Translations under genes and position numbers: made by a program
Notes under the pieces: generated by a model
The model's input: the letters and a program-made list of their open reading frames with translations, nothing else
What the model was told of the DNA's origin: nothing
Database searches by the model: none
Source: JBKEDH01 sp047975295
GTDB lineage: Bacteria; Bacteroidota; Bacteroidia; Flavobacteriales; Flavobacteriaceae
Reading direction: 5' to 3'
Assembly (NCBI GenBank): GCA_047975295.1
Contig: JBKEDH010000077.1
Span: 1-16,822, forward strand
DNA length: 16,822 nucleotides
Shown here: positions 7,837-15,134 of the stretch, piece after piece
Layout of the letters: each line of letters starts with the position of its first letter
Numbering within the stretch: position 1 is the first letter of the stretch

Positions 7837-8694
7837 CTACTCACTATTAAGCTGAGCTTTATATTGATCGATATTGGCTTTAATATCGTCGGCAAGCTCC
7901 GGTTCTTTAATGTCGGTATATAGGCTCATTACATCGTACATGGCTTTTGCTACCAGATAACGTGCCGTTGGCTTATCGTCGGCAGGAATAGCATACCATG
8001 GTGCATGTGGTTTATTGGTCTTGTTCAATATATCTTGATAGCATTCTTGGTATTTATCCCACAATTTGCGTTCTTTTAAATCGCCAGGTGAAAATTTCCA
8101 GTTTTTTTCCTTTTTCTCCAAACGGCGCAAAAGTCTGTTTTTTTGTTCTTCTTTGGATAAATTAAGAAAAAACTTAAAAATAATGGTACCGCTATTTGCA
8201 ATATGTTCTTCGAAATTATTGATTTCCTTAAAACGGTTTTCCCAAAACGTACTATTAATATCGTTTACCGAATGGATAAATGGTATATTTTCATTTAAAA
8301 CATACTCCGGATGCACCCGTGTTACCAGTACATTTTCGTAATGTGTACGATTAAAAATTCCAAATTTACCCCGAGATGGCAATGCTATGTAATGGCGCCA
8401 TAAATAATCGTGGTTCAATTCCAATTCGGTAGGTACTTTAAAGCTATGCACCACAATGCCACGAGTGTTAAACTCCTTAAACACTTCACGTATAAGACTG
8501 TCTTTACCCGCAGTATCCATACCCTGAATGCATACCAAAACAGCATATTTACCATGGGCATACATAGTGTTTTGTATGTTACTTAGTTTATGGCGAAGAT
8601 CCTTTAGCTTTTGTTTTGCATCTGTATCGACTATTTTGGTTTTTAAATTGGTTAAAGATGTGTTGGGAACAACTTTAAAGTCTTCTGAATTCAT
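7837..8694 (-). CDS. ppk2: Polyphosphate kinase 2 family protein (polyP:nucleotide phosphotransferase)
   Basis: Uses inorganic polyphosphate to phosphorylate nucleoside mono- or diphosphates, or the reverse. It is a single-domain protein of 285 residues, the normal size for one-domain PPK2. Seen: a Walker A GMDTAGKD at 58-65 with the Lys and Asp typical of PPK2; a basic binding stretch LPSRGKFGIFNRTHYENVLVTRVHP (about 105-129), the family's Walker B region; and a lysine/arginine-rich lid, RLLRRLEKKEKNWKF, near 179-195. These match the family well. Whether it prefers AMP, ADP or GDP (class I, II or III) was not settled; one-domain PPK2s of class III are known in Bacteroidota. No ppk1 or ppx is nearby. 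A weak promoter-like TATATTTA lies roughly 25-30 nt upstream on the minus strand. Single gene, divergent from arsC. Confidence 0.92.
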   Translation of the reverse strand: MNSEDFKVVPNTSLTNLKTKIVDTDAKQKLKDLRHKLSNIQNTMYAHGKYAVLVCIQGMDTAGKDSLIREVFKEFNTRGIVVHSFKVPTELELNHDYLWRHYIALPSRGKFGIFNRTHYENVLVTRVHPEYVLNENIPFIHSVNDINSTFWENRFKEINNFEEHIANSGTIIFKFFLNLSKEEQKNRLLRRLEKKEKNWKFSPGDLKERKLWDKYQECYQDILNKTNKPHAPWYAIPADDKPTARYLVAKAMYDVMSLYTDIKEPELADDIKANIDQYKAQLNSE

Positions 8695-8813
8695 ACATTT
8701 GGATATTTATAATTGGAATAAATATAGATAAAATTTTAGTATTCGTTTTTTTTAACCCATCATTTTAGTATGAAATTAACTTAAACATGACTATCTATTT
8801 ATCCAAAAAGTAC

Positions 8814-8821
8814 TAATTTTG
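8814..8821 (+). promoter_or_regulatory. Possible -7 element for the ArsC-family gene
   Basis: TAATTTTG is an exact TAnnTTTG match 92 nt before the ATG. I saw no TTG at the expected -33 distance, so support rests on one box. Confidence 0.35.
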
Positions 8822-8913
8822 AATGTAAACTGGAGAGACTATAAGCAAAATAAATGAAGAATTAAAATTTTTAGACTTTTTGGTTCTACACTTAATAGAT
8901 AAAATAAACGATT

Positions 8914-9255
8914 ATGCTCACTATATACCATAACAACCGATGCAGTAAATCTAGAAACGGATTGGAATTTCTCGAAAAATCGGGCAAAGAATTTAAAATC
9001 GTTAACTATCTTGAGGATACTTTAACTTTCGATGAATTAAAAGATATTATTTCACTTCTGGACATAAAACCTATAGATTTGGTTAGAAAAAACGAAGCTC
9101 TCTGGAAATCCGATTACAAAGGTAAGATACTCTCAAATAACGAGACAATTCAAGCTATGGTCGATAATCCTAAACTAATAGAACGGCCTATTGTGGTTAA
9201 TGGAAAAACCGCCGTAGTTGGACGGCCATTGGAAAACATACTCAAGATTATATAA
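8914..9255 (+). CDS. arsC: Arsenate reductase, ArsC (glutaredoxin-linked) family
   Basis: A 113-residue thioredoxin-fold protein with one cysteine, C10, in the family's N-terminal active-site motif HNNRCSKSRN. Three arginines fall where plasmid-type ArsC binds arsenate: R58, R91 (ERPIVV) and R104 (VGRPLE). That pattern supports true arsenate reductase, reducing arsenate to arsenite with glutathione/glutaredoxin-type thiols, rather than a Spx-like regulator, which carries CxxC or lacks the arginines. No arsR, arsB or acr3 gene is adjacent, so it is an orphan housekeeping copy and its physiological substrate could be broader. Start chosen at the ATG beginning MLTIYHNN, which fits family length. 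A -7-like box lies 92 nt upstream. Confidence 0.88.
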   Translation: MLTIYHNNRCSKSRNGLEFLEKSGKEFKIVNYLEDTLTFDELKDIISLLDIKPIDLVRKNEALWKSDYKGKILSNNETIQAMVDNPKLIERPIVVNGKTAVVGRPLENILKII

Positions 9256-9272
9256 GATATTATCATTTTACC

Positions 9273-9337
9273 AATAAATCTAATTTCTATAATTTAGATT
9301 AAACTCATTTTTACAAATCTATAAATTTAGATTTATT
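9273..9337. repeat. AT-rich inverted repeats after arsC
   Basis: AATAAATCTAA (9273-9283) can pair with TTAGATTTATT (9327-9337), 11 perfect pairs, or its AATCTAA part can pair with the nearer TTAGATT (9294-9300). The two folds exclude each other. There is no T-tract, so a standard terminator is unlikely; AT-rich background could produce this by chance. Confidence 0.35.
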
Positions 9338-9454
9338 GCGTTAAGTTATTGAATAGACTTTTTTGAGTTGCATAGCAGAGCTACTGAAGGAAAAAAGACA
9401 AAAAATGAGTAAAAAAATACAATTTTTAGCCAATTGAAAAAGTTTAAACGAGTT
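9302..9454. mobile_element. Possible decayed MITE-like element C, 153 bp
   Basis: The ends AACTCATTTTTAC (9302-9314) and GTTTAAACGAGTT (9442-9454) are inverted with 10 of 13 matches. They resemble the ends of elements A and B with one base missing. TAGC-AGA-GCTA (9373-9383) is exactly at the midpoint, like TAGC-TGG-GCTA in element B. Target duplications are not intact (TTA against CAA), and most of the interior arms no longer pair. Confidence 0.3.
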
Positions 9455-9466
9455 CAATATTAAAGC

Positions 9467-9474
9467 TAAATTTG
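9467..9474 (+). promoter_or_regulatory. Possible -7 element for the heme/FG-GAP gene
   Basis: TAAATTTG is an exact TAnnTTTG match 48 nt before the ATG; no clear TTG occurs at the usual distance upstream. Confidence 0.4.
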
Positions 9475-9522
9475 AAATTGCTTGTAAATAGTTTTTTTTA
9501 TATTTAAAACTCAAAAAATAAT

Positions 9523-11079
9523 ATGAAAAGATTACTGCTTTACTCATTCCCTTTTATAATACTCATTACATGGTTTATTTTTATTCCTAAATTTTATTCC
9601 AGAGCTCCAACCACTACAATAAAAAAAACATACAACACTAAACAATTATCCGGAAAAGAATTAGCTATAAGATATTGCACCATGTGCCACCTCTTTCCAG
9701 AACCAGCCTTACTAGACAAAAAAACTTGGACAGATAAAGTTCTGCCAAATATGGGGCAACGATTAGGTATTAAAAGCACGAATAATAATCCTTACAAAGA
9801 CTTAGACCCGAAAGAAATCAAAATTATTAAAGATTTAAATATTTTTCCCAATAATCAAATTATTCAAGACGAAGATTGGAAAAAGATTGTAAAATACTAC
9901 AAGACAGAAGCCCCTACTAAGCTTTCTATTATTAAAAACAATACACTTATAAATAATTCCATCATGCCTTTTGAGGCTCAGTATATAACCGTAGGAGAAG
10001 CTACTTTCCCTATGGTTACCATGCTAAAATACAATAAAAAAACATCTGAACTTTACATAGGTGATTTCCTTAACTTGTATGCTATAAAGAATACAGGAGA
10101 CTTAACAGGACATTGGAAACTAAATAGCCCTGCCGTACATGCCGAATTTCCAGATAACAAGCCACCCTTAGTTTTGGGTATAGGTAATTTTGCTCCTTCC
10201 GATCAAGAAAACGGAGTTCTTTCCAATCTTTATCCTGCCTCAAGTGAAAAAGATAATATTTATATCCAGAAACTAAAGCGACCTGTATATTTTGTTTCAG
10301 GAGATTTAAATAATGATAACATAGAAGATGTTATAGTTTGCCATTTTGGAAATTATACAGGTAAGTTATCATGGTACGATGGTTTCAATCCAGATAAAGA
10401 ATATATTTTGAGTTATCTTCCGGGGTCTCGTGTAGCATACATTAAAGATATGAATAATGATAAAAAACAGGATATTGTGGTACTTATGGCTCAAGCTTAC
10501 GAGAGAGTATCTATTTTCTACAACAAAGGAGACAATACATTTGAAGAGGAAAAAGTTGTGGAATTTCCTCCAGTTTACGGTGTTAGCTACCTCGATTTGG
10601 CAGATATCAACAAAGATGGGTTTGACGATTTAATAATAAGTAATGGAGACAACTGGGATCTATCCCCTATTGAAAAGCCCTATCATGGGTTTAGAATTTA
10701 CCTTAACAACGGAAAAAACCACTTTACCGAAAGCTATTTCTTTCCTTTAAATGGTTGCAGTAAAGTAATGGCAGGTGATTTCGATGGAGATAACGATTTA
10801 GATATTGTGGCCATTTCTTTCTATTCTGTTTTAGATACTCCCGACAAAAGTTTTGTGTATTTACAAAACGATGGAAAAATGAACTTTACAGCTTCTTATT
10901 TACCCGAAGCAAAAGATGGCAAATGGCTCACCATGGAAATTGCCGATTTTAATAACGATAAAAAGGATGATGTTTTACTTGGGTCATTTATTTATAATAT
11001 TTCCGAAATGGGCAAAGCAGCTAACTCTGCCGGCCATACAAATTTTTCTCAAGTATTATTACTAACCCAAAAAAAATAG
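9523..11079 (+). CDS. Membrane-anchored single-heme cytochrome c / FG-GAP (VCBS) repeat protein
   Basis: A 518-residue exported protein of unknown specific role. An N-terminal hydrophobic segment (about 4-21), lacking a lipobox, should act as a signal anchor. Residues 40-130 contain one heme c attachment motif CTMCH (C52, C55, H56), with M77 in LPNMGQRLGI as a plausible sixth ligand. The remainder (about 150-515) carries five Asp/Asn-rich calcium-loop repeats of FG-GAP/VCBS type: DLNNDNIED (261), DMNNDKKQD (309), DINKDGFDD (361), DFDGDNDLD (419) and DFNNDKKDD (475). These suggest a beta-propeller. Heme attachment requires periplasmic maturation, so the protein should face the periplasm or exterior. 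No serine codon is TCG, unlike icmF, truA and the receptor gene downstream, hinting at a different history or expression. Electron-transfer or substrate-sensing roles are guesses. A stand-alone gene. Confidence 0.85.
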   Translation: MKRLLLYSFPFIILITWFIFIPKFYSRAPTTTIKKTYNTKQLSGKELAIRYCTMCHLFPEPALLDKKTWTDKVLPNMGQRLGIKSTNNNPYKDLDPKEIKIIKDLNIFPNNQIIQDEDWKKIVKYYKTEAPTKLSIIKNNTLINNSIMPFEAQYITVGEATFPMVTMLKYNKKTSELYIGDFLNLYAIKNTGDLTGHWKLNSPAVHAEFPDNKPPLVLGIGNFAPSDQENGVLSNLYPASSEKDNIYIQKLKRPVYFVSGDLNNDNIEDVIVCHFGNYTGKLSWYDGFNPDKEYILSYLPGSRVAYIKDMNNDKKQDIVVLMAQAYERVSIFYNKGDNTFEEEKVVEFPPVYGVSYLDLADINKDGFDDLIISNGDNWDLSPIEKPYHGFRIYLNNGKNHFTESYFFPLNGCSKVMAGDFDGDNDLDIVAISFYSVLDTPDKSFVYLQNDGKMNFTASYLPEAKDGKWLTMEIADFNNDKKDDVLLGSFIYNISEMGKAANSAGHTNFSQVLLLTQKK

Positions 11080-11159
11080 AAACAAGTTCGTTAGGGTTAC
11101 ATTTAGCACCCTCTCTTTTCATTTAACGTTTTTTTAACTAATTGCAATTAAACTATATG

Positions 11160-11167
11160 TTTCTTTG
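11160..11167 (+). promoter_or_regulatory. Weak -7-like box before the outer membrane receptor gene
   Basis: TTTCTTTG differs from TAnnTTTG at one defined base. TTG at 11142-11144 is only 15 nt upstream. The leader would be about 25 nt. Confidence 0.25.
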
Positions 11168-11196
11168 GCAGTCTAAAAAGTTTAAAACTTTAAATA

Positions 11197-13644
11197 ATGT
11201 CAAGGAAACTAACATATTTGTTATTACTATTTTTTAATATTTCATTAGTCGTAGCACAACCAAAAAATCCGGAAAACCCATCTACAAAAAAAGTTGTTAT
11301 ATCGGGTACTATTATCGATAAAGACACCAAACAGCCATTAGAATATGCTACCGTAGCGTTTTTTAGTAAAGAAGAAAACAAAATTGTTGATGGTGGTATT
11401 ACCGATTTCGATGGGAAATTCAGTATCCAAATATCAAATGGAACTTACGATATTTCTATTGAATATATTTCCTATAAAAAAATCACACTTTTCAACAAAA
11501 AATTGGAAAAAGACGTAACCCTTGGTGTTATTTCGTTAGAAGAAGATTTGGAAGCACTGGACGAAGTTGAAATTATTGCCGAAAAAACCACAGTCGATAT
11601 AAAGTTAGATAAAAAAATATACAATGTTGGCAGCGATTTAACCGTTCGTGGTGCCAGCGTTAGCGATGTTTTAGATAATGTTCCTTCTGTATCTGTTGAT
11701 GTAGAAGGCAATGTATCACTTCGTGGCAACGACAATGTTCGTATTTTAATAAATGGTAAACCATCGGGTTTAGTTGGATTAAATTCTACCGATGCCCTAC
11801 GCCAACTTCCTGCCGAATCTATTGAGCGTGTAGAGGTTATTACCTCGCCATCGGCACGCTACGATGCCGAGGGTACCGGTGGTATTTTAAACATTATTCT
11901 TAGAAGAAGCAAACTTCAAGGCTTTAACGGTGCCGTTACCTTAAATACGGGATATCCTGCCCGAGCTGGTATTTCGGGTAATATTAATTACCGTACCGGA
12001 AACATTAACATCTTTAACACAACCAGTTACGATTATAGGGAATCACCTGGACAATCGGTAACCAAAACCGAATATTTTAACGGTAGTAATCCCAGTACAT
12101 TTTTAAACGAATATAGAGAGTTTGATCGTAATGGCAAAGGTTTTACTACAAATACAGGAATAGAATGGTATATAACCAATTCGGCTTCGTTAACCACATC
12201 GGTAGTGTATAGCAATAGACCGAGCGATAGAGTAGCCACCAATAACATTTACGAATTGGATATTGACGGTAATTTGATAAAAGAATCATTTAGAAGAGAT
12301 CCAGAATCGGAAGACGATAAATCCATTCAGTATTCGGTTAATTTCGACAAGCAATTTGGAGACAACTCCGAGCATAAATTAACTTTCGATTTCCAAATTG
12401 AAAATACCGAAGAAGATGAATTTTCCATGATTACTCAAGATGGTAGTGATGCCGAACGAGTACAAACCATAGAAAACCAAAATAATATTTTATTACAGAC
12501 CGATTATGTATTGCCCATTGGAGAAGTTAGTCAGTTCGAAATGGGCTATCGAGGTAGTTTTAATGAATTGGATACCGATTACACTTTAGAATATTACGAT
12601 AACGGTGACTATATTTTAGATACCGATGTAAGCAACAATCTTATTTATCGCGAGTATGTAAATGCCGCATATACCCAATTTGGAAGCAAAATAAAAAAGA
12701 AATTTTCCTATTTGCTTGGCTTGCGTTTAGAAGATACCAGAATAACCATAGACCAAGCAACCAGTGGTGATTTTGAACGTAAAAATTACTTAGGGCTTTT
12801 TCCTACCATAAACTTAGGCTACGAGATAAACGAAGACCAAAGTCTTTTATTTGGCTACAACCGCCGTATAAGCCGTCCACGTTCACGCTTTATAAATCCG
12901 TTCCCTTCGCGTAGTAGTGCCACCAATATATTTCAAGGAAACCCTGATATTAACCCCAGCTACTCCAACAAAGTCGATTTGGGTTACCTTACCAAAATAG
13001 GTAAGCTTACGCTTAATTCTTCTATTTATTACGAGCATGCCACCGATGTTTTCACCTTTATTGCAGAAGATACCGGAGAAACCACAAGTATTGGTGGTAC
13101 CGAAGTGGCCATAATTAGAAGAAATCCCATAAACTTAGCTACCAACGACCGTACGGGTTTTGAGTTTACTTTAACCTATCGTCCAACAAACAAATGGAAT
13201 GTAAACGGTAACTTTAACCTATTCCATTCAAAGACCAAAGGATTTTACAATAATATCGATTATGGTGCCGAAAACCTAAGTTGGTTTGCCCGCCTTAATA
13301 ATAAATACACCTTACCTGGCGAAATCGATTGGCAAACGCGCCTATTTTACGCTGGTCCGAGGGAAGATGCTCAAAACAAAAGTAAAGGAGAATTCGGCAT
13401 GGATTTAGCATTTAGTAGGGATTTGTTTAAAGAAAAAGCATCATTGGCCTTTAATATAAACGATGTATTTAACTCTAGAAAACGCCGTACCGAATCGACT
13501 ACCGATACCTTTGTTAGCGATAGCGAATTTCAATGGCGTAAACGCAGTTTTACCCTGTCGTTTACATACCGATTTAATCAAAAGAAAAAACCTCAACGAG
13601 GCGGTTTCAACGGTGGTGGTAACGATATTGATTTTGAGGGCTAA
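11197..13644 (+). CDS. TonB-dependent-receptor-like outer membrane beta-barrel protein
   Basis: Outer membrane protein of 815 residues. Signal peptide about 1-20 (ending LVVAQ). A CarboxypepD regulatory-like beta domain (about 33-115: ISGTIIDKDTKQPLEYATV, then ITDFDGKFSI) is typical of Bacteroidota receptors. A plug-like domain (about 140-235) contains VLDNVPSVSVDVEGNVSLRG, LINGKPSGL and ERVEVITSPSARYDAEGTGGI. A long barrel of the outer-membrane-beta-barrel-3 type ends in FRFN-like strands and a glycine-rich tail (RGGFNGGGNDIDFEG). No SusD partner, TonB or transporter gene is adjacent, so this is not a polysaccharide-utilisation pair. The ligand cannot be told from sequence. The clear signal peptide at the first ATG fixes the start. 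It is presumably a single-gene transcript ending at the bidirectional terminator at 13903-13937. Confidence 0.9.
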   Translation: MSRKLTYLLLLFFNISLVVAQPKNPENPSTKKVVISGTIIDKDTKQPLEYATVAFFSKEENKIVDGGITDFDGKFSIQISNGTYDISIEYISYKKITLFNKKLEKDVTLGVISLEEDLEALDEVEIIAEKTTVDIKLDKKIYNVGSDLTVRGASVSDVLDNVPSVSVDVEGNVSLRGNDNVRILINGKPSGLVGLNSTDALRQLPAESIERVEVITSPSARYDAEGTGGILNIILRRSKLQGFNGAVTLNTGYPARAGISGNINYRTGNINIFNTTSYDYRESPGQSVTKTEYFNGSNPSTFLNEYREFDRNGKGFTTNTGIEWYITNSASLTTSVVYSNRPSDRVATNNIYELDIDGNLIKESFRRDPESEDDKSIQYSVNFDKQFGDNSEHKLTFDFQIENTEEDEFSMITQDGSDAERVQTIENQNNILLQTDYVLPIGEVSQFEMGYRGSFNELDTDYTLEYYDNGDYILDTDVSNNLIYREYVNAAYTQFGSKIKKKFSYLLGLRLEDTRITIDQATSGDFERKNYLGLFPTINLGYEINEDQSLLFGYNRRISRPRSRFINPFPSRSSATNIFQGNPDINPSYSNKVDLGYLTKIGKLTLNSSIYYEHATDVFTFIAEDTGETTSIGGTEVAIIRRNPINLATNDRTGFEFTLTYRPTNKWNVNGNFNLFHSKTKGFYNNIDYGAENLSWFARLNNKYTLPGEIDWQTRLFYAGPREDAQNKSKGEFGMDLAFSRDLFKEKASLAFNINDVFNSRKRRTESTTDTFVSDSEFQWRKRSFTLSFTYRFNQKKKPQRGGFNGGGNDIDFEG

Positions 13645-13693
13645 TTTCAATTTCCATTCAATTCGCGACGATATTACTCTCACTAATGTTTAA

Positions 13694-13854
13694 GAGCCTA
13701 TTTAAATTTGTATGATTGACTTTTTGTATAGTTTATTTTTGATGCATAATAAGGCAAAATAGAAGATAATAGCTGGGCTACTTGATGAAATTTTAACGAA
13801 ATTATGCGCAAAAAGAGACATAGAAAAACAATTGATACAAATTTAAACAGGCTC
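13694..13854. mobile_element. MITE-like foldback element B, 161 bp
   Basis: The terminal inverted repeats are 13694-13713 and 13835-13854, starting GAGCCT(A/G)TTTAAATT; 19 of 20 positions match. TAA flanks both ends (13691-13693 and 13855-13857), a 3-bp TNA-type target duplication. The arms keep pairing inward with interruptions, for example GCATAAT (13744-13750) with ATTATGC (13801-13807). The midpoint carries the hairpin TAGC-TGG-GCTA (13770-13780), so the whole element is one long imperfect palindrome. There is no internal ORF. It lies 50 bp after the receptor stop codon. The 3' 45 bp align with the reversed element A at about three quarters of positions, by eye. Confidence 0.7.
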
Positions 13855-13902
13855 TAAGTCGCATTTTTATACTTTCGAATAAAAAAATACGGTTAATTTT
13901 AC

Positions 13903-13937
13903 AAAAAAAAGGGAAGCTATTAAAACTTCCCTTTTTT
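13903..13937. terminator. Bidirectional intrinsic terminator
   Basis: GGGAAG (13911-13916) and CTTCCC (13926-13931) form a perfect 6-bp stem flanked by eight A on the left and six T on the right. It should therefore terminate in both directions: the receptor gene from the left and the small membrane protein gene from the right, 20 nt past its stop. Confidence 0.85.
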
Positions 13938-13956
13938 ATTATATCCTAATATCGGC

Positions 13957-14139
13957 TTACACAGACAGCTTTTCGCGTGCAGCCTTTTTTGCAGCTTTCT
14001 TTTCTTTAAAATTCTCTATAGAAGCTCCTATTAACCAATAAGGAATTACAAACATTAATAAAAAAATCATTAACCAAAACCCCATTGTTAAAATACCCAA
14101 AAAGGCTAAAAATCCTAAATATTGATCAAATTCGAACAT
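13957..14139 (-). CDS. Small basic-tailed membrane protein, function unknown
   Basis: A 60-residue protein I do not recognise. Residues 8-42 are almost continuously hydrophobic (LGFLAFLGILTMGFWLMIFLLMF then VIPYWLIGA), enough for one long or two short membrane helices with a Pro-containing turn. The tail 43-60 is strongly charged (ENFKEKKAAKKAAREKLSV), so it should stay on the cytoplasmic side. It is very likely a real gene because it sits between an excellent promoter (TTG-N20-TATCTTTG, 14164-14194) and a strong terminator (13903-13937), with nothing else on that transcript. It is convergent with the receptor gene and divergent from truA. Possible roles such as membrane stress protein or assembly factor would be guesses. 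Confidence 0.72.
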   Translation of the reverse strand: MFEFDQYLGFLAFLGILTMGFWLMIFLLMFVIPYWLIGASIENFKEKKAAKKAAREKLSV

Positions 14140-14163
14140 CTTTGTTTTATTTTATTACTACTG

Positions 14164-14194
14164 CAAAGATAACGTAAAGCAACGTGTTTTACAA
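14164..14194 (-). promoter_or_regulatory. Promoter of the small membrane protein gene
   Basis: On the minus strand TTG (14192-14194), 20 nt, then TATCTTTG (14164-14171): an exact fit to the Bacteroidota consensus in both boxes. The -7 box ends about 25 nt before the ATG. Confidence 0.65.
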
Positions 14195-14330
14195 TACCTA
14201 ACTAAAAATTATTAACAGAGTTATTAAAATAGCTTCTAATTCTGGATCCATTATCTAAAAAAATAAAGCCTTCCATTATTCTTAAAAAAAAAAATCAAAT
14301 AGCAGAATTTTTACATACTACTACATTATA

Positions 14331-14363
14331 TTTAGGGCAAAATACCAAAACTACCTATCTTTG
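14331..14363 (+). promoter_or_regulatory. truA promoter
   Basis: TATCTTTG at 14356-14363 is an exact TAnnTTTG box and is identical to the one serving the divergent small gene. A weak -33 candidate is TTTAG at 14331-14335. Transcription should begin around 14370, before the TTG start at 14391. Confidence 0.55.
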
Positions 14364-14390
14364 CATATCAATAAAAGTATTAAAACAGAA

Positions 14391-15134
14391 TTGAGGTATT
14401 TTATAGAATTATCTTATAACGGTGCTAAATATCATGGCTGGCAAAACCAACCAAATGCGATTTCGGTACAAGAAGTTTTAGAAAAGGCTTTGTCGGTATT
14501 GCTTAAAACACCCACAGAAATTGTTGGTGCCGGTCGTACCGATGCTGGTGTGCATGCCTCGCAAATGTTTGCTCATTTTAATACCGAAAACAACCTTAAC
14601 ACCAAGAATTTAACTTATAAACTCAATTCATTTTTGCCCAGAGATATTGCCATACACGATATTTTTAAAGTAAAGGATGATGCCCACGCACGTTTTAATG
14701 CTATAAGTAGGCAATATTTGTACAGGATTTCATTAAACAAAAATGTTTTTAATTTCGATAATGCATATTTTGTAAAACAGGATTTGGATATCGAAAAAAT
14801 GAAGGAAGCTTCGAGAATATTACTGGACTATACCAATTTCCAGTGTTTTTCGAAAACAAATACCGATGTAAAAACCTTTAACTGCAATATTATGTTTGCC
14901 GATTGGTTTTTTAAGGATGATGAGCTTCACTTTATAATTAAAGCCGACCGGTTTTTGCGTAATATGGTACGAGCCATTGTAGGAACTATAATAAACATTG
15001 GATTGCACAAGTTAACCGTTAACGATTTGCACAAAATAATAAAATCGAAAAACAGAAGTAACGCCGGGTTTTCGGTACCGGCACACGCTCTATACTTAAC
15101 CCATGTAGAATATCCCAACGAAATTAAAAAATAA
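14391..15134 (+). CDS. truA: tRNA pseudouridine(38-40) synthase TruA
   Basis: Isomerises uridine to pseudouridine at positions 38-40 of the tRNA anticodon arm. The frame could open at TTG 14361, but that codon overlaps the -7 promoter box. The in-frame TTG at 14391 gives the family-typical start MRYFIELSYNG and a 247-residue protein. The catalytic aspartate is D51 in GAGRTDAGVHA. Also seen: YHGWQNQP (14-21), SRQYLYRISL, the C-terminal RFLRNMVRAIVGT motif, and the closing region SNAGFSVPAHALYL. It has normal length and all core motifs. The TAA stop is immediately followed by the ATG of an ABC exporter, so the two are probably co-transcribed and perhaps translationally coupled. Confidence 0.93.
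   Translation: MRYFIELSYNGAKYHGWQNQPNAISVQEVLEKALSVLLKTPTEIVGAGRTDAGVHASQMFAHFNTENNLNTKNLTYKLNSFLPRDIAIHDIFKVKDDAHARFNAISRQYLYRISLNKNVFNFDNAYFVKQDLDIEKMKEASRILLDYTNFQCFSKTNTDVKTFNCNIMFADWFFKDDELHFIIKADRFLRNMVRAIVGTIINIGLHKLTVNDLHKIIKSKNRSNAGFSVPAHALYLTHVEYPNEIKK

Noticed and set aside
7723..7923. 66-codon hydrophobic open frame
   Set aside because: It overlaps the PPK2 3' end antisense, with AT-rich content and no start signal or similarity.
9341..9547. 68-codon minus-strand frame
   Set aside because: It spans the intergenic AT-rich region and the start of the next gene, reads as Phe/Leu/Lys-rich noise, and coincides with the possible element C.
11197..13644. Possible SusC/SusD polysaccharide-utilisation system
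   Set aside because: There is no SusD-like lipoprotein, glycoside hydrolase or regulator next to it; the barrel type is the SusD-independent kind.
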